A stretch of DNA of 7,608 bases from an uncultured Collinsella sp. (lineage in GTDB: Bacteria > Actinomycetota > Coriobacteriia > Coriobacteriales > Coriobacteriaceae), in assembly GCA_902496775.1 (NCBI GenBank), contig CABVCF010000088.1, positions 1 to 7,608 of the forward strand. Direction: 5' to 3'. Each line of letters opens with the position of its first letter. Positions within the stretch are counted from its first letter, which is position 1. The translations under genes and the position numbers were made by a program. This document shows positions 1 through 6,015 of this stretch, piece after piece. The notes under the pieces were generated by a model, which was not told where the DNA came from, searched no databases, and saw nothing but the letters and a program-made list of their open reading frames with translations.

Positions 1-20
1 TTCCGACATATAAGTTGATA

Positions 21-41
21 AAAGACCGCCGTTGCGGTTTT
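21..41 (+). terminator. Weak hairpin with T-tail, possible terminator of an upstream gene
   Basis: The arms accgc (25-29) and gcggt (34-38) pair around the loop cgtt and are followed by a short T run (38-41). The A-run before the stem pairs with the T-run after it, as in rho-independent terminators. The core stem is only 5 bp and no gene end is visible upstream, so this is a tentative call. It could end a gene lying left of the window. Confidence 0.3.
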
Positions 42-358
42 AAGTAGATCGAGCATATGAAATTTGAGTTTTAGCGTGTAAGAGAAGGAAGATCGGCAAA
101 GTACAACCCCAAACGCAATGACAACTTAATGAGGTAACTGCCACATGTGAGGCACCCAGGGCATTGCTGTCTCGATTTTGAGCACGATGCCTTCCGCCTT
201 GCATGGGCCGTTCCATCCCGCCCCTGCAGCAACTGCCTCACGGGCTCATTGAAAACCGCATAGCACCCCAACGTCAGCACATCACCCACGGCAAGCACAT
301 CACTCACGACAACCAACACATCAACAAACAGCACGAACATCAACCGATTGGAGAAGCT
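42..358 (+). other. Gene-free leader upstream of the first gene
   Basis: I see no convincing gene in this stretch. A reading frame is open from 203 into the gene at 359, but its product here is a His/Gln/Asn-rich low-complexity string arising from CAC/CAA repeats, and a proper ribosome binding site appears only at 350-353. From about 258 to 348 the plus strand is rich in A and C and poor in G, so a transcript would be largely unstructured. An 8-bp palindrome cacatgtg (142-149) is flanked by tgcc and ggca. No clear promoter could be picked out. Confidence 0.5.
276..311 (+). repeat. Two-copy 18-bp tandem repeat in the leader
   Basis: The unit agcacatcacccacggca (276-293) is repeated at 294-311 with two differences, and a degenerate CAACACATCAAC-like continuation follows to about 345. 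It lies 48 bases before the start codon of the first gene, within the A/C-rich untranslated stretch. It may be a protein-binding or translation-enhancing leader, or just low-complexity drift. There is no direct evidence of function. Confidence 0.55.
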
Positions 359-1588
359 ATGACAAACCACCACGCTGAAGACGGCGATAAGAAAAGCATT
401 CTGGATGCCCGCATTGAGCGAGCATATGCAAACGAATATGACGCCGCCTTTGCCGCCGCGACCATCAAGAACTACGCGTCGCTACCGCTCGCGACGATCT
501 TGGCCGACCACCCTCAACTGCTGAAGCGCTGCACAAAGATCATGGGCGACCCCGACATTCGCAAGCTGACAGACCCCTATGCCCCAAAACGCGACAACGA
601 TTCGTACGTTCTTACCGTAGGCTGCCTAGCCCATATGCTTACGGCGCTCGACACGAAACTCAAGCTCGAATGGGAACCCGACGAGCGTCATGAACTCGAA
701 AGCAAGCGGAACACCCTGCGCACCGCACTGTTCCTTCCGTTGGACGGCCTCAAGCGCTGTAACGTCGAGCTCAATACACAGGCGCGGCAAAAGCCCGGAA
801 CCACGGGGCAGAAAACTCCAAGACCCCATGCGGCCATCGTCGACCGCAACCGATATAACCGCATGACCGCGCACTTTTCCGCCGAGGGAGCAGCCATAAG
901 GACGCTGATTGACCTGCTGTGCCTCCTGAGCATCAACGAGCTATTTGAGGGCTATCTCGCCCTTGTTCCCGCGACGGCACCCAAGTCGGTAGCAAAGATC
1001 ATCGAGACCTGCAGACGCCAGTTTGAGCGCCATCGCAATGGCAGCGAGATGAACGCCAGCATCGCGCAGTACTACGCGGCTCATTACAAAAATGACGGAT
1101 GTGCCCCTGTCGAGCATCAGCTGCGGCTCCTTGCGAGCCGCACGAACAGGCAGCCTGCCCCACAACCGAGCTCGATCTCAGGCTCGGACGAACCCTGTAG
1201 CCCGCCAGCCCCTCCGTGGGCAACAATCCTATTCCACAACACAACCAACAAAAAGGAGTCCTCATGGACACCAATCATTCCCCCATCATCAGCCCCCTCA
1301 CCATACGTGAATCCGCCCGAGGTATCACGCTCACCAGCATTTACGATGAGATGCTCGCCCGTCGCGAGCTCTCCGTCATGGGAAACATCGAAACCCCGAT
1401 GGCCCACGACCTATGCCAGCAGATCCGCCTGCTCGATGCCACCGACCCCAGCCGCCCCATCACCATATTTGTCGCCAGCGCCGGCGGAAGCGTGCGATCG
1501 GGTCTTGCGATCTATGACGCCATGCGCCTCGCATCGTGCCCCATCCGCACCGTCTGCCTGGAATTCGCCGCGTCCATGGGCGCCGTAA
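359..1588 (+). CDS. Unrecognised helical protein; 3' end uncertain, frame runs into the next gene
   Basis: I do not recognise this protein. The start at 359 is chosen because GGAG (350-353) sits five bases before the ATG; a longer in-frame start at 203 has low-complexity sequence and no such site. Residues 1 to about 260 look like a real soluble, charged, mostly helical protein with no signal peptide or membrane segment. After about residue 270 the translation becomes Pro/Ser-rich. From 1264 on it is just the ClpP gene read in another frame, giving an implausible 325-nt overlap to the TAA at 1586-1588. The natural end is probably near 1095 or 1200: the +1-phase frame (position mod 3 = 1) has stops at 1093-1095 and 1198-1200, and an A5 run lies at 1088-1092. 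It is the first gene of a three-gene run with a ClpP homologue and a VirD4-like ATPase, so a role alongside them is inferred only from position. Confidence 0.6.
   Translation: MTNHHAEDGDKKSILDARIERAYANEYDAAFAAATIKNYASLPLATILADHPQLLKRCTKIMGDPDIRKLTDPYAPKRDNDSYVLTVGCLAHMLTALDTKLKLEWEPDERHELESKRNTLRTALFLPLDGLKRCNVELNTQARQKPGTTGQKTPRPHAAIVDRNRYNRMTAHFSAEGAAIRTLIDLLCLLSINELFEGYLALVPATAPKSVAKIIETCRRQFERHRNGSEMNASIAQYYAAHYKNDGCAPVEHQLRLLASRTNRQPAPQPSSISGSDEPCSPPAPPWATILFHNTTNKKESSWTPIIPPSSAPSPYVNPPEVSRSPAFTMRCSPVASSPSWETSKPRWPTTYASRSACSMPPTPAAPSPYLSPAPAEACDRVLRSMTPCASHRAPSAPSAWNSPRPWAP
1122..1142 (+). other. Perfect 8-bp stem-loop near the probable end of the first gene
   Basis: The bases tgcggctc (1122-1129) and gagccgca (1135-1142) are perfectly complementary around the loop cttgc. 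No T-run follows, so it is not a typical terminator. It lies just where the reading frame of the first gene becomes doubtful and could be an intragenic mRNA structure or a coincidence of GC-rich codons. Confidence 0.4.
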
Positions 1589-1881
1589 TCTTTATGGGCG
1601 GCGACGATCGCCGTATGGCGCCCCATGCAGAGCTCATGATTCACGACCCGCTGATCCCCCAGGGGGCAGGCGGCTCGGCACTTGCGCTGTAGGAAACCAG
1701 CCGGCGTCTCATGCAGACCCGCAAGACCCTCACGCAAATCCTCTCGGACCGCAGCGGCCTCACGCCCAAGCGCATCCAGTCCCTCACTGCAAAAGACACC
1801 TACCTTTCGGCCAAGCGCGCCGTCGAGCTCGGCTTTGCCCACGAAATCCTCTCGACCACCAAGGAGGTCGCCCATGTCTAA
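1264..1881 (+). pseudogene. ClpP-family serine protease homologue interrupted by an in-frame amber stop
   Basis: The frame encodes a ClpP-fold protein of 205 codons, close to the usual ClpP length (about 200). AAGGAG before ATG 1264 marks the start. Visible ClpP motifs are SAGGSVRSGLAIYD (about 72-85), the nucleophile Ser104 in AASMGA, and His127 in MIHDP. Codon 143 is TAG (1690-1692), yet the same frame continues for 62 codons with textbook ClpP C-terminal sequence: ETSRRL..TRK, then Asp178 in AKDTYLSA, which aligns with the catalytic Asp of E. coli ClpP, then AVELG. The frame closes at TAA 1879-1881, overlapping the next start by 8 nt. The 142-residue product that stops at the amber has Ser and His but lacks the Asp and the handle helix, so it should be inactive unless the stop is read through or is a sequencing error. 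This looks like an accessory ClpP, not the housekeeping one, because no clpX or tig is adjacent. Cleavage substrate unknown. Confidence 0.85.
1690..1692 (+). other. In-frame amber codon inside the ClpP-like gene
   Basis: TAG replaces codon 143, between the serine/histidine half and the aspartate half of the protease. One base change from GAG, CAG or AAG would create it, and Glu or Gln is a natural residue at this place in the family. The next base is G and no obvious readthrough structure was seen. Confidence 0.9.
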
Positions 1882-3178
1882 CCTCGCCAGCCGCCTCGCC
1901 GCATCTGAGTCCGCATCGTCCACCATCCTCGCCAAGGATCGAACGCTTTCCTGCGACACCCGCCAAACGGGACTCAACAACAACGCACTTGTAATCGGCC
2001 CCTCGGGAGCCGGCAAGACCCGAAACGTCCTCAAGCCCAACCTGCTGCAAATGAACGCAAGCTACATCGTGCTCGACACCAAAGGCACGCTCTGTCGCGA
2101 AGTGGGACCCGTGCTGGCAGCCCACGGTTACCGCGTGCAATGTCTCAACTTCGCCGACCTCAACACCGTCCCGGCCCTTGCGCCCGGCATCGAGCGCTGC
2201 GGCTACAACCCCCTGAGGCACATTCGCCGCAAGGCGGACGGCAGGCCCAACCAGCAGGACATCCTCTCGGTGGCAAAGGCCATCTGCCCCATCGAGGACA
2301 ACAACCAGCCTTTTTGGGATCATGCGGCGGCAAACCTGCTGTCGTGTCTTATCGCCTACGTCACCGAACAGCTACCCGCCGACGAGCAGACGATCAGCTC
2401 GGTCATCAAGCTGATCGAGCACCTGCAGGACGGTGCCACGGCCCGATTGTTTGACGATCTGATCACGACCGACCCCCAAAGCTATGCCCTCTCGCTATGG
2501 CGGCGCTACGCCATTACGCAAAATGCCGAGCGCATGCACGCGAGCATCGTCGGCATCCTTGCCGAAAAGGTCATGTGTCTGGGATTCGACGGTGCGGCAC
2601 AGCTCTATCGTGAGTGCCATCAGGTGGACTTCGCTTCCATGGGACACACCCCCTGCGCCCTGTTTGTAACCGTAAGCGATATTGACCGCAATCTCGATCC
2701 GCTGACCGGCCTCTTTATTACGCAGGCGTTTATGGGCCTCATTCGTGAAGCCGATAGGCAGCCCGACGGCAGCCTGCCCGTGCCCGTGCGCTTTATGCTC
2801 GATGACTTCGCAAATCTGCAGATCCCCCAGATCGACAACGTGCTCTCGATTATCCGAAGCCGCAACATCTGGGCAACGCTGCTGCTGCAGTCGACCAACC
2901 AGCTCGATGCGCTCTATGGCGAGGCACGCGCACGCTCCATCATGGGCAACTGCGACACGCATCTGGTGCTGGCGTTCCAGGATCCCGAGAGTGCCCGGGT
3001 GTTTTCTGACCGCGCCGACGCGCTGCCCAGCACGCTCATGGCGACGCCGATCGATCGCTCGTGGCTCTTTGTACGCGGTCGCACTCCCGAACAGGTCGAG
3101 CGCTTTAGGCTCGAAGACCATCCGCTCTACGGGGAGCTGCCCGAGGCGCAGCGAGGCCATGCGGAGACCGAGATCTAG
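1874..3178 (+). CDS. VirD4/TraG-like P-loop ATPase (coupling-protein family) without membrane segments
   Basis: This 434-residue protein has the hallmarks of type IV coupling proteins, hexameric ATPases that feed DNA or protein substrates to a secretion channel. Walker A is GPSGAGKT at residues 42-49, followed by the family motif YIVLDTKGTL. Walker B is FMLDDFANL around residues 307-315 (family usually LDEFAN), and QSTNQLDALYG follows. The start at 1874 is supported by AAGGAGG (1861-1867), seven bases upstream. Known VirD4/TraG proteins normally carry N-terminal transmembrane helices; here only about 41 mostly polar residues precede Walker A, so the protein should be cytosolic. Its ATG lies inside the last codons of the ClpP frame, suggesting translational coupling. 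No relaxase, VirB4 or pilus gene is in view, so conjugative transfer cannot be concluded; a soluble DNA- or protein-handling ATPase working with the protease is an alternative. Family assignment is firm, biological role is not. Confidence 0.88.
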   Translation: MSNLASRLAASESASSTILAKDRTLSCDTRQTGLNNNALVIGPSGAGKTRNVLKPNLLQMNASYIVLDTKGTLCREVGPVLAAHGYRVQCLNFADLNTVPALAPGIERCGYNPLRHIRRKADGRPNQQDILSVAKAICPIEDNNQPFWDHAAANLLSCLIAYVTEQLPADEQTISSVIKLIEHLQDGATARLFDDLITTDPQSYALSLWRRYAITQNAERMHASIVGILAEKVMCLGFDGAAQLYRECHQVDFASMGHTPCALFVTVSDIDRNLDPLTGLFITQAFMGLIREADRQPDGSLPVPVRFMLDDFANLQIPQIDNVLSIIRSRNIWATLLLQSTNQLDALYGEARARSIMGNCDTHLVLAFQDPESARVFSDRADALPSTLMATPIDRSWLFVRGRTPEQVERFRLEDHPLYGELPEAQRGHAETEI

Positions 3179-3256
3179 GCGCAGGGTTCTCGCAGCGCGC
3201 GGCGCCCCGGCGATGTTCCACAAAGGCCGTGCGCCCCGGGACCATGGCAAAGCAAA

Positions 3257-3286
3257 GGGACCCGCATCCGATAGGATACGGGCCCC
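3257..3286 (-). terminator. Rho-independent terminator of pgi
   Basis: Arms 3257-3269 (gggacccgcatcc) and 3274-3286 (ggatacgggcccc) form a 13-position stem with G-U wobbles around the loop gata. Read on the minus strand the stem is followed by CCCTTTGCTTT, a moderate T-tail. It starts 33 bases past the pgi stop codon. On the plus strand no T-run follows, so it would end the ATPase transcript less well. Confidence 0.7.
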
Positions 3287-3319
3287 TGACTATAAGGCGC
3301 GATGCGTTAACAGCAGCGA

Positions 3320-5071
3320 CTACTTGCGATGCGCGCGGTAGAACTCGATGAGCGCCTGGGTCGAAGCGTCCTGTTCGGCCTTTGCGGCGTCGTCGTGGAA
3401 GGCCGGGGTAATCTGCTTGGCAAGCTGCTTGCCCAGCTCAACGCCCCACTGGTCGTAGGAGTCGATGCCCCAGACCGTGCCCTCGACAAACGTGATGTGC
3501 TCGTACAGGGCGATGAGCTCGCCGAGCGCAAACGGGGTCAGCGTGTCGCCGAAGATCGAGGTCGTCGGGCGGTTGCCCTCAAAGCAACGGGCCGGGACGA
3601 TCTGCTCGGGCGTGCCCTCGGCACGAACCTCGTCGGCCGTCTTGCCAAAGGCGAGTGCCTTGGTCTGGGCCAGGAAGTTGCCCAGGAACAGCTCATGCAC
3701 ATCCTGACCGCTATCGGTCGCAGGGTTGGCGGTATTGGCGAAGGCAATGAAGTCGGCCGGAACCACCACAGTGCCCTGGTGCAGCAGCTGGTAGAAGGCA
3801 TGCTGGCCGTTGGTGCCGGGCTCGCCCCAGAAGATCTCACCGGTATCGGAGGTCACAGCACTGCCGTCCCAGCGGACGTGCTTGCCGTTGGACTCCATGG
3901 TGAGCTGCTGCAGGTAGGCCGGGAAGCGGTGCAGATACTGGCAGTACGGAAGCACGGCGTGGCTCTTGGAACCGAAGAAGTTGACGTACCAGACGTTGAA
4001 CAGGCCCATCAGCGCGACGGCGTTGCTCTCGAGCGGCGTGTTGCAGAAGTACTCGTCGATGGCATGGAAGCCCTCGAGGAACTGCTGGAAGCGCTCGGGG
4101 CCGAGCACGACGATCAGCGACAGGCCCACGGCGGAGTCGACGGAGTAGCGGCCGCCGACCCAGTTCCAGAAACCAAAGGCGTTAGCGGGGTCGATACCAA
4201 AGGCCTCAACCTTCTCGAGTGCGGTGGAAACGGCGACGAAGTGCTTTGCCACGGCCTCGGCGTTCTGCTCATCGGAGCCATCGATGGCGCCCTGAGCCTT
4301 GAGCTGCTCGAGCATCCAGGTCTTGACTTCGCGAGCGTTGGTGAGGGTCTCAAGCGTGGTGAAAGTCTTGGAGACGATGATCACGAGCGTGGTCTCGGGA
4401 TCGAGGCCCTTGAGCTTCTCGGCCTGATCGTTGGGGTCGATGTTGGAGATGTAGCGGCAGTCGATACCGGCGTCGGCGTAGGGACGCAGGGCCTCGTAGG
4501 CCATGACCGGGCCCAGATCGGAGCCACCGATGCCGATGGACACCAGGTGCTCGATCTTCTTGCCGGTAACGCCCTTCCACTCACCGGAGCGCACGCGCTC
4601 GGCGAAGGCATACATGCGATCGAGGACCTCGTGCACATCGGCGACGACATCCTGGCCGTCGACGATAAGCTGGCCCTTCTCGCTTGCCGGACGGCGCAGC
4701 GCGGTGTGCAGGACGGCGCGGATGAGCTGGCCCTTCTCGGTTGCCGGGCGGCGCAGCGCGGTGTGCAGGACGGCGCGGTCCTCGGTGGTGTTGATGTGCT
4801 CGCCGGAGAACATGGCGTCGCGGCGCTCCTCGAGCTTCACCTCGCGGGCAAGATCGCACAGCAGCTTGACGGTCTCATCAGTCACCAGGTTCTTGGACAG
4901 ATCGAAGTGCAGGTCACCGGCGTCAAAGCTCAACTTGTTCACGCGCTCGGCATCGGCGGCGAACCAGGCCTTGAGGTCGATACCTTCAGCCTCGAGCTTC
5001 TCCTGATGAGCCTCGAGCGCCTTCCAAGCGGCAGTCGACGTAGCATCGATAGGTGCGGCAACAGTTGCCAT
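3320..5071 (-). CDS. pgi: Glucose-6-phosphate isomerase with an internal 19-residue duplication
   Basis: Pgi interconverts glucose 6-phosphate and fructose 6-phosphate in the cytosol, the second step of glycolysis. The 583-residue product carries family signatures along its whole length: [22 protein letters not shown] (Arg308), MESNGK (Glu393), [11 protein letters not shown] (His424) and WGVELGKQL (Lys548). These match the catalytic Arg, Glu, His and Lys of known isomerases. The start at 5071 is preferred over the in-frame ATG at 5098 because GAGGAGGA lies directly before it. The family is usually about 550 residues; part of the excess is an in-frame tandem repeat, residues 99-117 and 118-136, duplicating [17 protein letters not shown]. 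This lies at the very conserved [12 protein letters not shown] helix, so it could affect folding. The gene stands alone on the minus strand, with a terminator after it and an untranslated region before it. The identity is certain; activity with the duplication is not. Confidence 0.97.
   Translation of the reverse strand: MATVAAPIDATSTAAWKALEAHQEKLEAEGIDLKAWFAADAERVNKLSFDAGDLHFDLSKNLVTDETVKLLCDLAREVKLEERRDAMFSGEHINTTEDRAVLHTALRRPATEKGQLIRAVLHTALRRPASEKGQLIVDGQDVVADVHEVLDRMYAFAERVRSGEWKGVTGKKIEHLVSIGIGGSDLGPVMAYEALRPYADAGIDCRYISNIDPNDQAEKLKGLDPETTLVIIVSKTFTTLETLTNAREVKTWMLEQLKAQGAIDGSDEQNAEAVAKHFVAVSTALEKVEAFGIDPANAFGFWNWVGGRYSVDSAVGLSLIVVLGPERFQQFLEGFHAIDEYFCNTPLESNAVALMGLFNVWYVNFFGSKSHAVLPYCQYLHRFPAYLQQLTMESNGKHVRWDGSAVTSDTGEIFWGEPGTNGQHAFYQLLHQGTVVVPADFIAFANTANPATDSGQDVHELFLGNFLAQTKALAFGKTADEVRAEGTPEQIVPARCFEGNRPTTSIFGDTLTPFALGELIALYEHITFVEGTVWGIDSYDQWGVELGKQLAKQITPAFHDDAAKAEQDASTQALIEFYRAHRK
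4664..4777 (-). repeat. 57-bp in-frame tandem duplication inside pgi
   Basis: Positions 4721-4777 and 4664-4720 are adjacent 57-bp copies that differ at only three bases. Two differences are silent (cgc/cgt, ctc/ctt) and one changes Thr to Ser. The length is exactly 19 codons, so the frame is kept. The copy nearer the N-terminus follows the conserved TED, and the second one runs into the normal VDGQDV continuation. Confidence 0.95.
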
Positions 5072-5201
5072 AGAGTCCTCCTCAGCATACGGGCGCACGC
5101 CTCCATGCGCCCGGACATTCAGATGCCACTATTCTAGCGCAGGTCAAGACCATAATCAGCGAGCGTTGCCAATCGGCCCCCAAACGGCAACCGACCAAAA
5201 A
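5072..5201 (-). promoter_or_regulatory. Upstream region of pgi with a possible -10 element
   Basis: On the minus strand TAGAAT (5131-5136) resembles a sigma-70 -10 box and lies 60 bases before the pgi start codon. I see no good -35 box at the right distance; TTGACC (5142-5147) is too close to serve as one. The adjacent repeat hairpin should separate pgi from the gene upstream, so a promoter is expected somewhere in this stretch. Confidence 0.3.
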
Positions 5202-5258
5202 GGGACAGGTTTATTTTGGCAGGTCAAACGCTTTACCTACCAAAAATTAACCTGTCCC
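5202..5258. repeat. Long palindromic repeat (REP-like); also a terminator for the minus-strand gene upstream
   Basis: Left arm 5202-5224 begins gggacaggtt and ends ggcaggt; right arm 5235-5258 is its near-complete reverse complement, beginning acctacc and ending aacctgtccc. The arms differ by one mismatch, one extra A/T base and one wobble, with a 10-base loop. Read on the minus strand the hairpin is followed by TTTTT, and it starts 13 bases past the stop codon of the dehydrogenase-like gene, so it fits as that gene's terminator. An 18-bp core (ccaaaaagggacaggttt, 5195-5212) recurs at 5930-5947. I associate this motif with dispersed palindromes in Coriobacteriia; that link is from memory. No transposase is present here. 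Confidence 0.85.
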
Positions 5259-5271
5259 TTCCTGGCAGGCT

Positions 5272-5796
5272 CTAGGCCGCGGCGCACACGCTGCCGAGCA
5301 ACTCGCGCAGAGGAGACCCAATGCCCTCAAGCAGTTCGGGTGCGATGATGGCAAAAACGGGAACCTCGCCGGCCCCCACGACGGCGGGCACTTTTCCCTC
5401 GGAGACGATGCATCCATAAGGGACAAAACCGTCTTCGCCGGCGTCGAGCGCCGCCATGCGACGCGCGAGCTCGCGCGCAAAGCCAGCAGTATCGGCATCG
5501 CCAATCGCCAGGGCAAAGTCCACGCCTTCGTCGGTCGCCAGGGCCACGGCTTCGTCGATCAGCTCGTCTCCCCCATCGCCCTCAACCGAGCCGCAGCGGA
5601 AAAGTACACGCTCGAGCAGAGCTCGATCAAGCGAGCCGAGTGCCGCCGAGACGAGCTCATCACGCGTATGCTTGTCACCGCCCAGCACTACCAGCGCCTT
5701 AGTGCCGCCGTAGTGAGCGACCAATCGTCCGCACCAGCGAGCCACGTCTCCATCCGCAACAAGGCGCGTCGGCATACCAAACCCATAATTGACCAT
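5272..5796 (-). CDS. Truncated iron-containing alcohol dehydrogenase-like protein (N-terminal domain only)
   Basis: The start VNYGFGMPTRLVADG, the stretch ALVVLGGDKHTRD and the later GVDFALAIGDAD follow the layout of the N-terminal Rossmann-like half of iron-containing alcohol/butanol dehydrogenases. Three things are wrong for an active enzyme. The product is about 174 residues against roughly 390. The NAD-binding GGGS that should follow FALAIG is replaced by GDAD. The helical C-terminal domain with the metal-binding histidines is absent. The frame is intact and ends in a normal TAG just before a hairpin, so it may be a stable remnant or a repurposed domain. The start at 5796 is chosen because the protein then begins like the family; upstream ATGs at 5847 and 5817 are in frame but lack a ribosome site, and the one used has only a poorly spaced GGAAGGG. 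Family assignment is moderate, function unknown. Confidence 0.65.
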   Translation of the reverse strand: MVNYGFGMPTRLVADGDVARWCGRLVAHYGGTKALVVLGGDKHTRDELVSAALGSLDRALLERVLFRCGSVEGDGGDELIDEAVALATDEGVDFALAIGDADTAGFARELARRMAALDAGEDGFVPYGCIVSEGKVPAVVGAGEVPVFAIIAPELLEGIGSPLRELLGSVCAAA

Positions 5797-5905
5797 CTTT
5801 CCCACAACCCTTCCGTGCATGTAGGTGGCACCGATCGTTAGGCTCATGCTACGAAGCGAGGTTTTCCGGGCTGTTTCGCACTCTTTAGGGCTGCGTTAAA
5901 TACCA

Positions 5906-5933
5906 AATGTAACCGAACGACCATACCTGCCAA
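5906..5933 (-). promoter_or_regulatory. Possible minus-strand promoter for the dehydrogenase-like gene
   Basis: On the minus strand TTGGCA (5928-5933) and TACATT (5906-5911) are separated by 16 bases, a fair -35/-10 pair. The -35 lies in the half repeat. It would give a leader of about 100 bases. The -10 matches the consensus at only four of six positions, so this is a weak call. Confidence 0.3.
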
Positions 5934-5948
5934 AAAGGGACAGGTTTT
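5926..5948. repeat. Half copy of the palindromic repeat
   Basis: The sequence acctgcc, then AAAAA, then gggacaggtttt matches the core of the palindrome at 5195-5212 over 18 identical bases (5930-5947). The second arm is missing. Its right end merges directly with the TTGACG -35 box of the polymerase operon. Confidence 0.8.
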
Positions 5949-5975
5949 GACGATGTCCGCGCAAGCCGGTATTAT
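5947..5975 (+). promoter_or_regulatory. Sigma-70-type promoter of the Y-family polymerase operon
   Basis: TTGACG (5947-5952) and TATTAT (5970-5975) are spaced by 17 bases, each matching the consensus at five of six positions. Transcription would begin around 5982, inside the first LexA-type box. This rules out the upstream ATG at 5953 as a start from this promoter. Confidence 0.75.
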
Positions 5976-5990
5976 CGAACAGGTATTCGA
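5975..5990 (+). promoter_or_regulatory. LexA (SOS) box 1
   Basis: The 16-mer TCGAACAGGTATTCGA fits the actinobacterial/Gram-positive LexA operator TCGAAC-N4-GTTCGA with a single deviation (A for G at the start of the second half). It abuts the -10 element and covers the expected transcription start, where a bound LexA would block RNA polymerase until DNA damage. Confidence 0.8.
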
Positions 5991-5992
5991 TA

Positions 5993-6006
5993 AGAACATG
6001 TGTTTG
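5993..6006 (+). promoter_or_regulatory. LexA (SOS) box 2
   Basis: AGAACATGTGTTTG matches the Gram-positive LexA consensus CGAACRNRYGTTYG at all positions except the first. It begins 17 bases after the equivalent point of box 1, so two repressor dimers could bind side by side. It overlaps an in-frame ATG at 5998, arguing that translation begins further downstream. Confidence 0.7.
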
Positions 6007-6008
6007 AT

Positions 6009-6015
6009 GGGAGGA
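6009..6015 (+). promoter_or_regulatory. Ribosome binding site deciding the GTG start of the polymerase gene
   Basis: GGGAGGA at 6009-6015 precedes GTG 6019 by three bases (GGAGG by four). None of the upstream in-frame ATGs (5953, 5998, 6007) has a comparable site, and the 6007 ATG overlaps it. Confidence 0.65.

Noticed and set aside
203..358. N-terminal extension of the first protein from ATG 203
   Set aside because: Translation is low-complexity His/Gln/Asn, and the only good ribosome site (GGAG 350-353) points to ATG 359.
1..358. tRNA, riboswitch or small RNA in the leader
   Set aside because: No cloverleaf arms or recognisable conserved aptamer could be traced; only a weak hairpin at the left edge.
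71..373. Minus-strand frame with a hydrophobic Val/Leu-rich N-terminus, like a small membrane protein
   Set aside because: The hydrophobic stretch is the complement of the CAC/CAA-rich leader, and its start lies within the coding sequence of the gene at 359 without a ribosome site.
2495..3250. Minus-strand 251-codon frame opposite the VirD4-like gene
   Set aside because: Shadow of the ATPase gene; the plus frame has clear Walker A and B motifs.
3329..5137. A 602-codon open frame on the plus strand opposite pgi
   Set aside because: It is the complement of a strongly codon-biased GC-rich gene, its product is Val/Gly/Leu/Asp-rich without domains, and it has no ribosome site; pgi is unmistakable on the other strand.
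5195..5258. Palindrome as a CRISPR repeat
   Set aside because: Only one full copy and one half copy 670 bases apart, with no regular spacers.
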